From contig NZ_JAIVFX010000031.1 in assembly GCF_020829625.1 (NCBI RefSeq), positions 1 through 64,000 of the forward strand: a stretch of 64,000 nucleotides of DNA, written 5' to 3'. This document shows, piece after piece, positions 8,778 to 17,155 of this stretch; position 1 is the stretch's first letter, and each line of letters begins with the position of its first letter. Below the pieces are notes generated by a model. That model saw only the letters and a program-made list of their open reading frames with translations. It searched no databases and was not told the DNA's origin. A program made the position numbers and the translations under genes. The stretch comes from Nostoc sp. XA010. Lineage in GTDB: Bacteria > Cyanobacteriota > Cyanobacteriia > Cyanobacteriales > Nostocaceae.

Positions 8778-11506
8778 CGAGCATCTTTGATAGCTTGAAC
8801 ACCTTAAGTAAAACTTTGCTGGGAGTGGGTATTGTTGATGCTTGGAAGCAAGCACCACAGACTAAAAAAGCCAGCGAAAAAGCAGCACAATTAGCCCAAA
8901 ACAAACAGCTGCGAGAAGCAGTAATTATTGCAGAAAAAGCTCTCGCTGTCTGGTCTAAAAAACCGGGTTCTTGGGAGCGTTTGATTTGTCAATTGCTGCT
9001 GGGTAAGCTGTTAGACAATCTTACTCAGCAACTAAAGCAGTGGCGCTATCAAGTGGCGGAAGTGGATAAACTAGCTGCTAATGCCAAAACCTTTCTCAAG
9101 CAAGATAGGGGCGATCCTTTAGAAACGCAAGCACTTGCAAGTGCGATCACCATTTATCAGCGCTGTACCAAAATTATTCACGATGATCGCATATCGCGGG
9201 TAATCAAACAGTGCCAAAAAGAATTGCAACGGCGACAGCAGTTTTTGAATTTAGTGACAAAGGCACAGTCTCAGGCAGAAAATCGGTTTTATAAAAATGC
9301 GATCGCAGTTTACCGAGAGGCTGAAAAGCTTTATTCTACGGAGTCTCTACGACAGGCGATCGCAGCAAGTGTTGTTCAAGTCCAACAAGAAGAAATTTAT
9401 GAAGCTGCTTTTGAAAAGGTGCAACAAGCTGAAAGTGAAGGAAGATTACAGGGAGCGATCGCACTTTTAAAAAATGCCCTGGCTAAATTTTCTCGCTCTG
9501 ACGGACTTGATTTACTCCAAAAGCTACAAAAAACATTTAAAGGAAGAGAACAGTTTCGCCAAGGACTAGCAGCAGAAAAAGCGGGTGATTTTAAAGCGGC
9601 TGCATCTCTTTATAAAAATGCTAAATTGCTCTTGCCTAACTCTACAGACTCCCAAATTCGGTTAGCACTTGTGGCAATTAAAACTCAAGAATGGGCAACT
9701 GCACTAACTCACCTAGAAGCTATACCTGGAGAACAAGCTGCTTACTTGCGGGGATTTACCTACGCCCAACAAGAAGATTTACAAGTAGCTTATAAAGAAT
9801 GGCTTGGGTTATCTACTCCTAATATTGCCAAGCAAAGAGAGATTCTCAAAAATCTTTCCCAACGTCAACGCTTGCTAAGGCTACAGAATATTGAGCATTT
9901 GGTAGCGGCTGAAAATTGGGAGAAGGCTAAAACAGAAAGTACACAATTTCTCCAAAAATTTGGTTCCGATCCGTTAGTCGAACAAAATCTCAACGAACAT
10001 ATCCAGCCACGTTTAGAAGCAGAACTATGGAAAGGTAAAGACTGGAGAATTATTGCCGATAAAGTTGAAGAAGCTTGGATTTCACAGCCTAATATTACTA
10101 CATTACATAATTTGGCAGTAGCAAATTATTATCTTGCTCAAATTTACCCGATAAAGCTGGCGAATTTGATATTTTCATTATCAACAGCTTTGGCAAATTT
10201 AACTGAAGATCCTAGCCTTCAAGATGTGCCTTGGCTAGAAAATAAACCTGTAGAATTTGCCTCAGTATCTTTAGAATTAAAACGTCGAATAGCAACAGCA
10301 ATAGATGCTCTAAAAGATACAAATATTCTTGAGTATTTGAATTTGCGCGATCGCTATCGATTAGAAGTAGTATGTCTAAACCTCATGGGTGAGCCGTCAA
10401 AGTCGGGAATGAAAATAAAAGATGTATTTATTACACCTGGTTATTATCAGCATTACCTTCCTCAATGGCAAAGGATTTTCGACAATAGGATAGATGCTAA
10501 CCAAAAAATCTTAAATTCCCTTTATACAAATTGGGGATTGGCTATGGCTGCTTGTTTAGAAGGAGATTATCAAAGAGCAATTCAACTTAAACCTTCAACC
10601 ACAGATAAGTCTGATATCGCAGCATTTGCTCAGAAATTTGTCGCTTATCATGAAGGTTACTATCAGCTACAGCAACAAAAATGGCGAGAGGCAATTATTC
10701 CTCTAAAGCAAGCAAAGCCAGAAATTCAAGCTAGTCAGGATTGGCAACAAGAAATAGACAGACTTTGTGGATTGCAACGTCAAGCAATATCAGAATTTCA
10801 AGAGCATTTACAGTTTGCCCAGTTTTGGTATGACCTTTTAAAAAGCCGAGATGCTAGAAGTTATCTAGCTGAGTATAAGGCAGAACAAATACGCGAACAA
10901 ATTGCTAATGAACAAATTTCATTAGCAATAGCGTTGAGAGAACTACAAAAAATTAAACAAATTGATAATCAAAATCCTATTGTAATCGACTTAATTCAAA
11001 GAATTGAATTTAACCAAGAAGTAGAATTAATTGATAATTTATTAAAAAATAGTAAATTTCAAGAAGCTGTCCAATGTGCTAAAGAATCTCAGCATCAACG
11101 TATACGTAATATTGTGTCAGACATTTGCATAAAAATATTAGTCAAGGGTTTCCAAAATCGGGATTTAGGATTTGAAGATATTTATCAATTAGGCTATTGG
11201 GCTTATGAACTCTGTCCAGATGATCCAAATGTCCAAGAAGTTTACGAATTTAGTCAAGAACTAAAGGATATTAAAAATCTGATGAAGTGCGATAGCTTTG
11301 ATGAAGCCGTTCATCGTGCCAAATACTCACAACATGACTCTATTCGTTACTATGTCGCTGACTTTTTTATTAAAACCTTGCTTAAAGGTATCCAAAACCG
11401 CGATTTATCTTTTGATTTAATTCAGCAATTAGGTCGTTGGGCTTATCAACTTTGTCCAGACGAACCTGCTTTTCAAGAAATTTACCACAGCCTGAAAATT
11501 CGTTAA
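8774..11506 (+). CDS. Large helical-repeat (TPR-like) protein of the Hsp70 operon
   Basis: This encodes 910 residues from a TTG start that overlaps the preceding TGA; an AAGGAGGG ribosome-binding site at 8763-8769 supports it. The sequence is mainly alpha helical, with TPR-like A/L/Y patterns such as AEKAGDFKAAASLYKNAKLL. Near the C-terminus two related blocks of about 75 residues (roughly 755-830 and 840-905) share CAKESQH/RAKYSQH, QNRDL and WAYELCPDDP/WAYQLCPDEP. No catalytic motif was seen. It probably acts as a scaffold or client-recruiting partner of the Hsp70 (inference from context). Confidence 0.85.
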   Translation: MTSIFDSLNTLSKTLLGVGIVDAWKQAPQTKKASEKAAQLAQNKQLREAVIIAEKALAVWSKKPGSWERLICQLLLGKLLDNLTQQLKQWRYQVAEVDKLAANAKTFLKQDRGDPLETQALASAITIYQRCTKIIHDDRISRVIKQCQKELQRRQQFLNLVTKAQSQAENRFYKNAIAVYREAEKLYSTESLRQAIAASVVQVQQEEIYEAAFEKVQQAESEGRLQGAIALLKNALAKFSRSDGLDLLQKLQKTFKGREQFRQGLAAEKAGDFKAAASLYKNAKLLLPNSTDSQIRLALVAIKTQEWATALTHLEAIPGEQAAYLRGFTYAQQEDLQVAYKEWLGLSTPNIAKQREILKNLSQRQRLLRLQNIEHLVAAENWEKAKTESTQFLQKFGSDPLVEQNLNEHIQPRLEAELWKGKDWRIIADKVEEAWISQPNITTLHNLAVANYYLAQIYPIKLANLIFSLSTALANLTEDPSLQDVPWLENKPVEFASVSLELKRRIATAIDALKDTNILEYLNLRDRYRLEVVCLNLMGEPSKSGMKIKDVFITPGYYQHYLPQWQRIFDNRIDANQKILNSLYTNWGLAMAACLEGDYQRAIQLKPSTTDKSDIAAFAQKFVAYHEGYYQLQQQKWREAIIPLKQAKPEIQASQDWQQEIDRLCGLQRQAISEFQEHLQFAQFWYDLLKSRDARSYLAEYKAEQIREQIANEQISLAIALRELQKIKQIDNQNPIVIDLIQRIEFNQEVELIDNLLKNSKFQEAVQCAKESQHQRIRNIVSDICIKILVKGFQNRDLGFEDIYQLGYWAYELCPDDPNVQEVYEFSQELKDIKNLMKCDSFDEAVHRAKYSQHDSIRYYVADFFIKTLLKGIQNRDLSFDLIQQLGRWAYQLCPDEPAFQEIYHSLKIR

Positions 11507-11521
11507 TTAAAAAAGTATCTA

Positions 11522-12136
11522 ATGGAATATAATCCTTATAACATTCTGGGTATATCCCCATCAGCATCCAAAGCTGAAATTGCAAAATCTGTAGCAGTGG
11601 CAATGAAGCACAAAAAACATCCTGTGGACATCATTGCTAAAGCTCAAAAAAGTTTACTAAAACCAGAAGAACGCATCATAGCCGATTATTTGCGTCCGAT
11701 ACTGCCTACGATTAAGGGCTTCAAATATAGTGATTTATCGCCTTTGCTTCAACAAACACCTAAACTGATATTATTACCAGAATTTGATGGATTAGAGCAA
11801 GCGATCGCTAAATCTACTCAAGAAGAACGCCTAGAGCGATCGCCTTTACGTATAACCCTATCAGAGTTATTCACTGAGGGCATTATAGCTTGTAAAGAGG
11901 AACGTTACCCCAAAGCGGTAAAATACCTCGAAGGCTACTGCCAAGGCTGTAAAGACCGGAATAGTAAAGATTACATTCAAGCCCAAATGTGCCTGATTAA
12001 AGTCTATAAAATAGTTGGACAGTTAGAAAGAGCGATCGCGCTTTGTCAGCTTTTGAGTAACCATACCCACCCGCAAGTACAAACTTGGGCAAATAAAACT
12101 TTACCAATGTTATCAAAAGAGGTTTCTCATGTTTAA
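11522..12136 (+). CDS. Degenerate J-domain protein of the Hsp70 operon
   Basis: This encodes 204 residues. The N-terminus (residues 3-36) follows a J domain: YNILGISPSASKAEIAKS, then KHKKHPVD, then a helix containing AQKSLLKPEERIIADYL. The invariant HPD that stimulates Hsp70 ATPase is replaced by HPVD, with one residue inserted between P and D. The C-terminal half is TPR-like (YPKAVKYLEGY, QLERAIALCQLL). It starts 15 bp after the preceding stop and overlaps the next gene by 8 bp. It likely docks the upstream Hsp70, with altered or no ATPase stimulation. Confidence 0.8.
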   Translation: MEYNPYNILGISPSASKAEIAKSVAVAMKHKKHPVDIIAKAQKSLLKPEERIIADYLRPILPTIKGFKYSDLSPLLQQTPKLILLPEFDGLEQAIAKSTQEERLERSPLRITLSELFTEGIIACKEERYPKAVKYLEGYCQGCKDRNSKDYIQAQMCLIKVYKIVGQLERAIALCQLLSNHTHPQVQTWANKTLPMLSKEVSHV

Positions 12137-12605
12137 TTTTATTCTCAGTAAAGAGAAGCGCGACTTAACCATACAAAAATTTGGCAACCTCCAAAAGGAA
12201 AATGTTTTACTACAACAGTCTTTGCGAGAACAGCAAAGCCAAGCCGCAGCAGATACAGAAGATTTATTCTTAGAAGTGCTAGAAATTGGTGATGCACTAG
12301 AAGCCTTGCTAGATTATCTAGAACAGAATCCCGACCCCAGCCCAGAATTTATCCAGCGTTTACCCCAATCTGTAGGAGCGGTTAATCGTAAGTTTCTGAG
12401 TGTACTAAAAAAGCGCCAAATTTTACCTATAGAGCTGCAAAGTACACAGCCAGATTTTAATTTATGCCGTGTTGTTGATCGTGAAGTCAGAAATGATATG
12501 CCAGACCAAACAATTACTAAAATCGTCCGTCGAGGGTTTTCTTTAGGAGAAAAGACCCTGCGTCCAACAGAAGTAATTACCTCTAAAACATCAGTCGGGG
12601 AATAG
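12129..12605 (+). CDS. GrpE-like nucleotide exchange factor
   Basis: This encodes 158 residues. The N-terminal third is a coiled-coil helix (QKENVLLQQSLREQQSQAAA). The C-terminal segment from about residue 115, with VVDREVRNDMP, ITKIVRRGFSLGEKTLRP and VIT, matches the GrpE beta-domain pattern (pG-V-x-V-x-x-x-G-Y-x-x-G-x-x-LRPA-x-V). GrpE releases ADP from Hsp70. It is shorter and more diverged than housekeeping GrpE, suiting a dedicated partner of the operon's Hsp70. Its start overlaps the J-like gene by 8 bp, implying translational coupling. Confidence 0.78.
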   Translation: MFNFILSKEKRDLTIQKFGNLQKENVLLQQSLREQQSQAAADTEDLFLEVLEIGDALEALLDYLEQNPDPSPEFIQRLPQSVGAVNRKFLSVLKKRQILPIELQSTQPDFNLCRVVDREVRNDMPDQTITKIVRRGFSLGEKTLRPTEVITSKTSVGE

Positions 12606-12667
12606 TAGCTGCTGTTTATATCATGAGATAGCCTAGCAATTATCTGCTTGCTTGAAAAACATTCGAT

Positions 12668-12691
12668 TGTGGCACATTTTAATGTGGCACA
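12668..12691. promoter_or_regulatory. Direct repeat TGTGGCACA x2, candidate operator
   Basis: TGTGGCACA occurs at 12668-12676 and again at 12683-12691, offset by 15 bp, about 85-105 bp upstream of the secreted-protein gene. Spaced direct repeats of this kind are typical of activator binding sites. No regulator can be named. Confidence 0.35.
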
Positions 12692-12772
12692 ACCAACTGA
12701 AATTTTACTGGAATTTTTTCAGTAGAATATGTATATATCATTACTAATCTAACAGCCTGTTGGAGGGCTACT

Positions 12773-13264
12773 ATGAAATACTGTCGCCCCCGACTTAACT
12801 TTAGCGGCGGTTGGTTGTTGGCTATACTTGCCGCCATCACATCTACCCCTGTAATAGCAGAGACAGCAAATTTTGGTACTTTCACCTTGTCAACAAACTC
12901 TAATCCAGCACCAGGAACAGTGCAGGGGTTTACAGGTGGTTCTTACTCATTGTCTGCTATAAGTAACCGCGATCGCGATCAAAAAGCCTGTATCGGTTTT
13001 GCCGATCCCAATCCAGATCATATTATGGTTTTGGAAAAGGACTTTCCCCAGATGACAATACAAGTTGATAGCAAAGGCAATGACACCACTTTGCTGATCC
13101 AAGGGCCAGACCAAACTACGATTCGTTGCGGCGATGACACTGGTAAAAGTAAAGATGCTAGCGTTAGCGATCGCAATTGGAAAAGTGGCACGTATCGGAT
13201 TTGGGTGGGTACATTTAATCCTGAGGCCAAGCGCGATTACACTCTAAAAGTGGAACAGGAGTGA
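12773..13264 (+). CDS. Secreted protein of unknown function
   Basis: This encodes 163 residues. The first 30 or so (GGWLLAILAAITSTPVIAE) form a signal peptide with an AxA-type cleavage region. The mature part contains two cysteines, in KACIGFADPNPDH and TIRCGDD, and ends YRIWVGTFNPEAKRDYTLKV, which resembles small beta-sandwich domains of bacterial pre-peptidase C-terminal type. A TTGGAGGGC ribosome-binding site precedes the ATG. It is likely periplasmic or extracellular. It follows the Hsp70 operon by 167 bp and probably has its own promoter. Confidence 0.8.
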   Translation: MKYCRPRLNFSGGWLLAILAAITSTPVIAETANFGTFTLSTNSNPAPGTVQGFTGGSYSLSAISNRDRDQKACIGFADPNPDHIMVLEKDFPQMTIQVDSKGNDTTLLIQGPDQTTIRCGDDTGKSKDASVSDRNWKSGTYRIWVGTFNPEAKRDYTLKVEQE

Positions 13265-13372
13265 AGTGGGGAGTGGGGGATGAAGGGGATGAGGGGGATG
13301 AGGGAGCAGGGGAGGCAGGGGGAGAAATAAGCAATGCCCAATTCCCAAGTCCCCATTCCCAATTTTGAGGTA
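13265..13372. repeat. GGGGA-type G-rich repeat block and heptamer repeats
   Basis: The block contains GATGAGGGGGATGAGGGAGC, then GGGGAGGCAGGGGGAG, then CCCAATTCCC/CCCCATTCCC units. The same core occurs at 32041-32119 and 63868-63936, and within a coding region at 49222-49309. Confidence 0.75.
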
Positions 13373-13432
13373 TAACGTCTGAGAGGATAATATGGGAGAG
13401 TAGCTTGTTGTGCTTTCCGAGGGTGCTATCTC

Positions 13433-14197
13433 GTGCTATCTATACTGCGTGCTGACTTTCGTATCATATTTGAACGTGACCCAGCTGCTCGTAACTGGTT
13501 GGAAGTTTTGTTTTGTTACCCTGGTTTGCAAGCCCTGCTATTCCATAGGCTGGCTCACTGGTTGTACACTGTTGGTCTTCCCTTTTTTCCCCGCCTGATT
13601 TCTCACTTGGCTCGGTTTTTGACTGGAATTGAAATCCACCCTGGTGCAGCAATTGGAAAAAGTGTGTTTATTGACCACGGGATGGGTGTAGTAATTGGTG
13701 AAACTGCGATCGTGGGAGACTATGCTCTAATTTATCAAGGTGTCACCCTTGGAGGTACTGGTAAAGAATGTGGTAAGCGCCATCCAACTGTGGGTGAAAA
13801 TGTCGTAGTTGGGGCTGGAGCTAAGGTACTGGGCAATATCCAAATTGGTAATAATGTCCGTATTGGCGCTGGGTCTGTTGTTCTAAGGGATGTCCCTTCA
13901 GACTGTACTGTGGTAGGCGTGCCTGGGCGCATTATGTATCGTTCTGGAGTTCGGGTTGCACCTCTTGAACACAATAACTTACCAGATTCAGAAGCCCAAG
14001 CAATTCGTGCTTTAGTTGACAGGATTGAGGCGTTGGAAGAACAAATACAAACTCTTCAGCGCAGCAATTCTTCAGAAAAAACTCCTGTTTTAGTGGGTTG
14101 TTTAGCCACCAAAGAGGATGAGCTAACCCACGATACTCGCTGGTGCAATCTCAAAGATAAGACTATCCACCAATTTCTAGATGGTGCTGGCATTTAG
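13433..14197 (+). CDS. cysE: Serine O-acetyltransferase
   Basis: This encodes 254 residues from a GTG start (MLSILRADFRIIFERDPAAR). It makes O-acetylserine from serine and acetyl-CoA, the first committed step of cysteine synthesis. After the N-terminal helical region comes a left-handed beta-helix of hexapeptide repeats, including HPGAAIGKSVFIDHGMGVVI, GVTLGGTGKECGKRHPT and NVRIGAGSVVLRDVP. The DHGMG region carries the catalytic histidine. A 60-residue C-terminal extension with a coiled-coil stretch follows the catalytic core. Confidence 0.95.
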   Translation: MLSILRADFRIIFERDPAARNWLEVLFCYPGLQALLFHRLAHWLYTVGLPFFPRLISHLARFLTGIEIHPGAAIGKSVFIDHGMGVVIGETAIVGDYALIYQGVTLGGTGKECGKRHPTVGENVVVGAGAKVLGNIQIGNNVRIGAGSVVLRDVPSDCTVVGVPGRIMYRSGVRVAPLEHNNLPDSEAQAIRALVDRIEALEEQIQTLQRSNSSEKTPVLVGCLATKEDELTHDTRWCNLKDKTIHQFLDGAGI

Positions 14198-14202
14198 TTA
14201 AA

Positions 14203-14240
14203 CGTCAAGGGTTAAGGGTCAATCTTTTGACTCTTGACCA
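14203..14240. terminator. Inverted repeat between convergent genes
   Basis: GGTCAA and TTGAC(C) half-sites around 14217-14241 can pair between the convergent cysE and PPOX genes. The alternative stems are imperfect, so this is a modest bidirectional terminator candidate. Confidence 0.35.
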
Positions 14241-14242
14241 AA

Positions 14243-14827
14243 TCACGGATTAATCGCTTCGTTAGACCACTCTTGGTGGTCATTACGGCAATAAAGCCAT
14301 CGATTTTGTGGTTCGCCGCGTAATTCTAAATGGTCTAATTGCATCGGATCGAGTAGCAGTAGACAAAAATTAGGTACTGGCTCAATAGGATCGGGTGCTG
14401 GTGGCTCAAAAGCTCCTAATTCTTGGATTCTGGGTTTACCAGGATGGGGCCAAGCAAACTGTAAACGCGCCGCATGACTTAATTCTTGCCACATTGCTAT
14501 CCGCGCTAGCTGTAAATTCTGGTCAGAATCATCACCGCTTACCAGGGTCAAACAGCCAGTGATTCGGAATTGTTCGCGTGTATTGGGGAAGTACCAGCAA
14601 ACTTCTGCCCAAGGTTGTTGCTGTATTTGGTCGGCTTTAGCGCTACGAGTATCAGTAATAAATTTTAGCTGGTTTGTATCTTCTAGAAAGCCACGAAAGA
14701 CTAGGGTACGATTAGCGGGGCGACCGTTCGGCTGCACGGTTGCTAGTTGGAGGTAACGGGCATAAACAAGGCTGCGGTTGCGCTGGAGTGCATGAGCGAT
14801 CGCGCTTCGCCAAGGAGCAAGAGTCAT
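14243..14827 (-). CDS. PPOX-type FMN-dependent flavoprotein
   Basis: This encodes 194 residues resembling pyridoxamine-5'-phosphate oxidase-fold proteins. LATVQPNGRPANRTLVFRGF is the first beta-hairpin region, and TDTRSAKADQIQQQPWAEVC followed by FPNTREQFRITG is the FMN-binding split-barrel pattern. The C-terminus WLYCRNDHQEW is typical of the cyanobacterial subgroup. It probably binds FMN in the cytosol; a true pyridoxine role is unlikely without further PdxH residues. It is convergent with cysE, and only 77 bp separate its start from the oxygenase gene on the other strand. Confidence 0.85.
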   Translation of the reverse strand: MTLAPWRSAIAHALQRNRSLVYARYLQLATVQPNGRPANRTLVFRGFLEDTNQLKFITDTRSAKADQIQQQPWAEVCWYFPNTREQFRITGCLTLVSGDDSDQNLQLARIAMWQELSHAARLQFAWPHPGKPRIQELGAFEPPAPDPIEPVPNFCLLLLDPMQLDHLELRGEPQNRWLYCRNDHQEWSNEAINP

Positions 14828-14904
14828 TATAAAGTTTCGTACCTTAAGTATTAAGTATACTACTGTTAACTAAACAAAAACACAAACTTTCTAATTATAT
14901 ATAA

Positions 14905-15798
14905 ATGGTTACAATTCCAATAATAGATTTAACTGCCTTTAGCAATGGCGACACAATAACTCGACAAAATATTATCAAACAAATCTATCAAGCTTGCCAT
15001 GAAATTGGCTTCATGTACTTGCAGAATTCAGGAATATCAAAAGACTTAATAAAGCAAGTATTCAGTTACAGTAAATCTTTCTTTAATTTACCCTTAGAAG
15101 TTAAGCAAAGGCAAGCTTGGAGCGATGAGTTTAATAATACAGGATACGTCGGTCTTGAGAGAGAACGTCTTGACCCCAACAAACCAGGCGACTTGAAAGA
15201 GGCGTTGAATTTAGGCAAGCAAGAGGCTGTCAACATAGATGCTTCTATTTTCGCCTTTTATGATAGTTGCACAAAACTTGCTAACACAGTTTTACAAGCT
15301 TATGCTTTGGCGTTGGAATTGCCTGAAGATTTTTTTATCACAAGACACAATCAACAAAATCATACCTTACGATCGCTCCACTATCCCCCATTGCAGACAT
15401 CACCAAAACCTGGACAGGTGCGTGCTGGTGAGCATTCCGATTATGGCAGTATTACCTTACTTTTCCAAGATGAGGTTGGCGGATTGGAAGTACAGACAGC
15501 TTCTGGAAATTGGATTGCTGCACCTGCGATTCCTGATACTGTGGTAGTTAATACTGGCGATTTAATGCAACGGTGGACAAATGATATGTTTTGCTCAACC
15601 AAGCATCGAGTAATGATTCCCAGTAATAACAAGGTGAACCAGTCGCGTTATTCTATGGCTTTTTTCTGTCATCCTAATGATGATACAGAAATAGCTTGTC
15701 TGGAAAGTTGCCAGAAAGAACAATCGCCTATCTATCCGCCTATGCTGGCGGGAGAATATCTTTTAAGTCGTTTACAAGCAACTTATGGTAATTCGTAA
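14905..15798 (+). CDS. 2-oxoglutarate/Fe(II)-dependent oxygenase (isopenicillin N synthase-like)
   Basis: This encodes 297 residues. The N-terminal DIOX_N region starts VTIPIIDLTAF and includes CHEIGFMYLQNSGI. The C-terminal jelly roll carries the iron ligands HSD (in GEHSDYGSITLLFQD) and a distal H (STKHRVMIP), with RYSMAFF supplying the 2-oxoglutarate-binding R-x-S. It hydroxylates or otherwise oxidises a small molecule; the substrate is unknown. An FAD oxidoreductase begins 18 bp downstream on the same strand, so the two likely act together. Confidence 0.9.
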   Translation: MVTIPIIDLTAFSNGDTITRQNIIKQIYQACHEIGFMYLQNSGISKDLIKQVFSYSKSFFNLPLEVKQRQAWSDEFNNTGYVGLERERLDPNKPGDLKEALNLGKQEAVNIDASIFAFYDSCTKLANTVLQAYALALELPEDFFITRHNQQNHTLRSLHYPPLQTSPKPGQVRAGEHSDYGSITLLFQDEVGGLEVQTASGNWIAAPAIPDTVVVNTGDLMQRWTNDMFCSTKHRVMIPSNNKVNQSRYSMAFFCHPNDDTEIACLESCQKEQSPIYPPMLAGEYLLSRLQATYGNS

Positions 15799-15816
15799 TT
15801 AAGAAAGACATTTAAT

Positions 15817-16968
15817 ATGAAAACCTACGGCTGGATTGTGCTTGGTGGTGGAATTGCGGGTGCTGCACTGGCATACGAATTAGTAAAAACAGGTTTTGCT
15901 GTTCTTTTGTTGGAGCAATATGAAACACTACAGAATGCAACTCGTTATAGTTATGGTGGACTTGCTTATTGGTCAGGTAATACACCACTAACTCGTCTAT
16001 TGTGCGAAGAAGCGATAGCGCGTTACCATATCCTATCTCAAGAGTTGGACGCTGATATCCAATTTCGAGAATTAGATTTATTACTTACTATTTCAGCCGC
16101 TACTGAGCCAGAAGCAACGGCTGCATCATATAATCATTTTGCCATCCCACCTCGTTTGCTGAGTGTACAAGAAGCTTGTGAGTTGGAACCGCAGCTAAAT
16201 CGAGAGGCCATATCTGGTGCTTTAACTGTTAAACACGGTCATATTCACCCAGAAAAAACAGCACAAGCATACATCCAAGCCTTTTTGCGGGCTGGGGGGG
16301 AAATGCAGATTACCCAAGTAGTGCAAGTATTGCAAGATGGTGTAAAAACAACTACTGGAACTTTCCACAGTGCGAACGTTGCTATTTGTGCGGGTGGACT
16401 CAGCCGCCAGTTACTAAAATCTGCTGGTATTCCCGTCAAACTGTATTTTACCCACGCAGAAATCATTAAAACCCCACCTGTGGATATGCAGTTACGCACC
16501 TTAGTTATGCCAGCTAATCTGCAACGATTTCAACTAGAAGCTGAATCTACTCGAGTTGATGAATTGTGGAATCAACCAGGTAATGAGCCAGTACCGCCAA
16601 TTTTAGATGCGGGTGCGATTCAGTTTCAAGATGGTAGCCTTCGCATCGGTCAAATTAGCCGTGTTCTCACAGATCCTTATGCCAAGGTAAACTCAGAGGC
16701 GAGTGAAAAATGGTTGCGAAAAAGTGTCGGTGAGCTTTTACCAGCTTTGGAGAATTTACCAGGAACTTGGCATGATTGCTTAGTGGGATTTACTAGCGAT
16801 CGCCTATCCTTGATTGGTACTATCCCAAGATTTGATAGCGTTCATCTATTCTCTGGTTTTAGCAATCCTTTGGTGATTATACCACCTTTGGCAAAGCGCT
16901 TTGCTAATTTTGCATCTGGCAAGAAAGATGAGATTATTATCCAGCTATCTCTTCATCGCTTACAATAA
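15817..16968 (+). CDS. FAD-dependent oxidoreductase (D-amino-acid oxidase/GlpO fold)
   Basis: This encodes 383 residues. The N-terminal Rossmann fold reads VLGGGIAGAALAYELVKTGF with acidic E at LLLEQ, the FAD site. NREAISGALTVKHGHIHPEK and VAICAGGLSRQLLKSAGIPV are typical of the DAO family, as is the C-terminal SLIGTIPRFDSVHLFSGFSN. It oxidises an amine or amino-acid-like substrate, not identifiable here. It forms a likely two-gene operon with the upstream oxygenase (18-bp gap). Confidence 0.88.
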   Translation: MKTYGWIVLGGGIAGAALAYELVKTGFAVLLLEQYETLQNATRYSYGGLAYWSGNTPLTRLLCEEAIARYHILSQELDADIQFRELDLLLTISAATEPEATAASYNHFAIPPRLLSVQEACELEPQLNREAISGALTVKHGHIHPEKTAQAYIQAFLRAGGEMQITQVVQVLQDGVKTTTGTFHSANVAICAGGLSRQLLKSAGIPVKLYFTHAEIIKTPPVDMQLRTLVMPANLQRFQLEAESTRVDELWNQPGNEPVPPILDAGAIQFQDGSLRIGQISRVLTDPYAKVNSEASEKWLRKSVGELLPALENLPGTWHDCLVGFTSDRLSLIGTIPRFDSVHLFSGFSNPLVIIPPLAKRFANFASGKKDEIIIQLSLHRLQ

Positions 16969-17039
16969 TTTCACAATACTAGCCTTAACAAAGATTAATA
17001 TTATAAAGTTATTTTTTTATTACAAAAATCATACATTTT

Positions 17040-17082
17040 GTATAAGAAGTAACTTTTTACTAGTAAACTATCACACTATCAT
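17040..17082 (+). promoter_or_regulatory. NtcA-type promoter upstream of urtA
   Basis: GTATAAGAAGTAAC (17040-17053) matches the NtcA consensus GTA-N8-TAC except for one base (AAC). TATCAT (17077-17082) lies 23 bp downstream, the spacing of NtcA-activated promoters, in which the site replaces the -35 box. urt genes are known NtcA targets in Anabaena; use of this exact site is inferred. Confidence 0.6.
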
Positions 17083-17155
17083 CACACTTTGAAGTTTAAT
17101 ATTGTCAGCTTTCTATTAAGTTGGCTGATAGGTGAAGAGGAAAATTCATAAAAAC

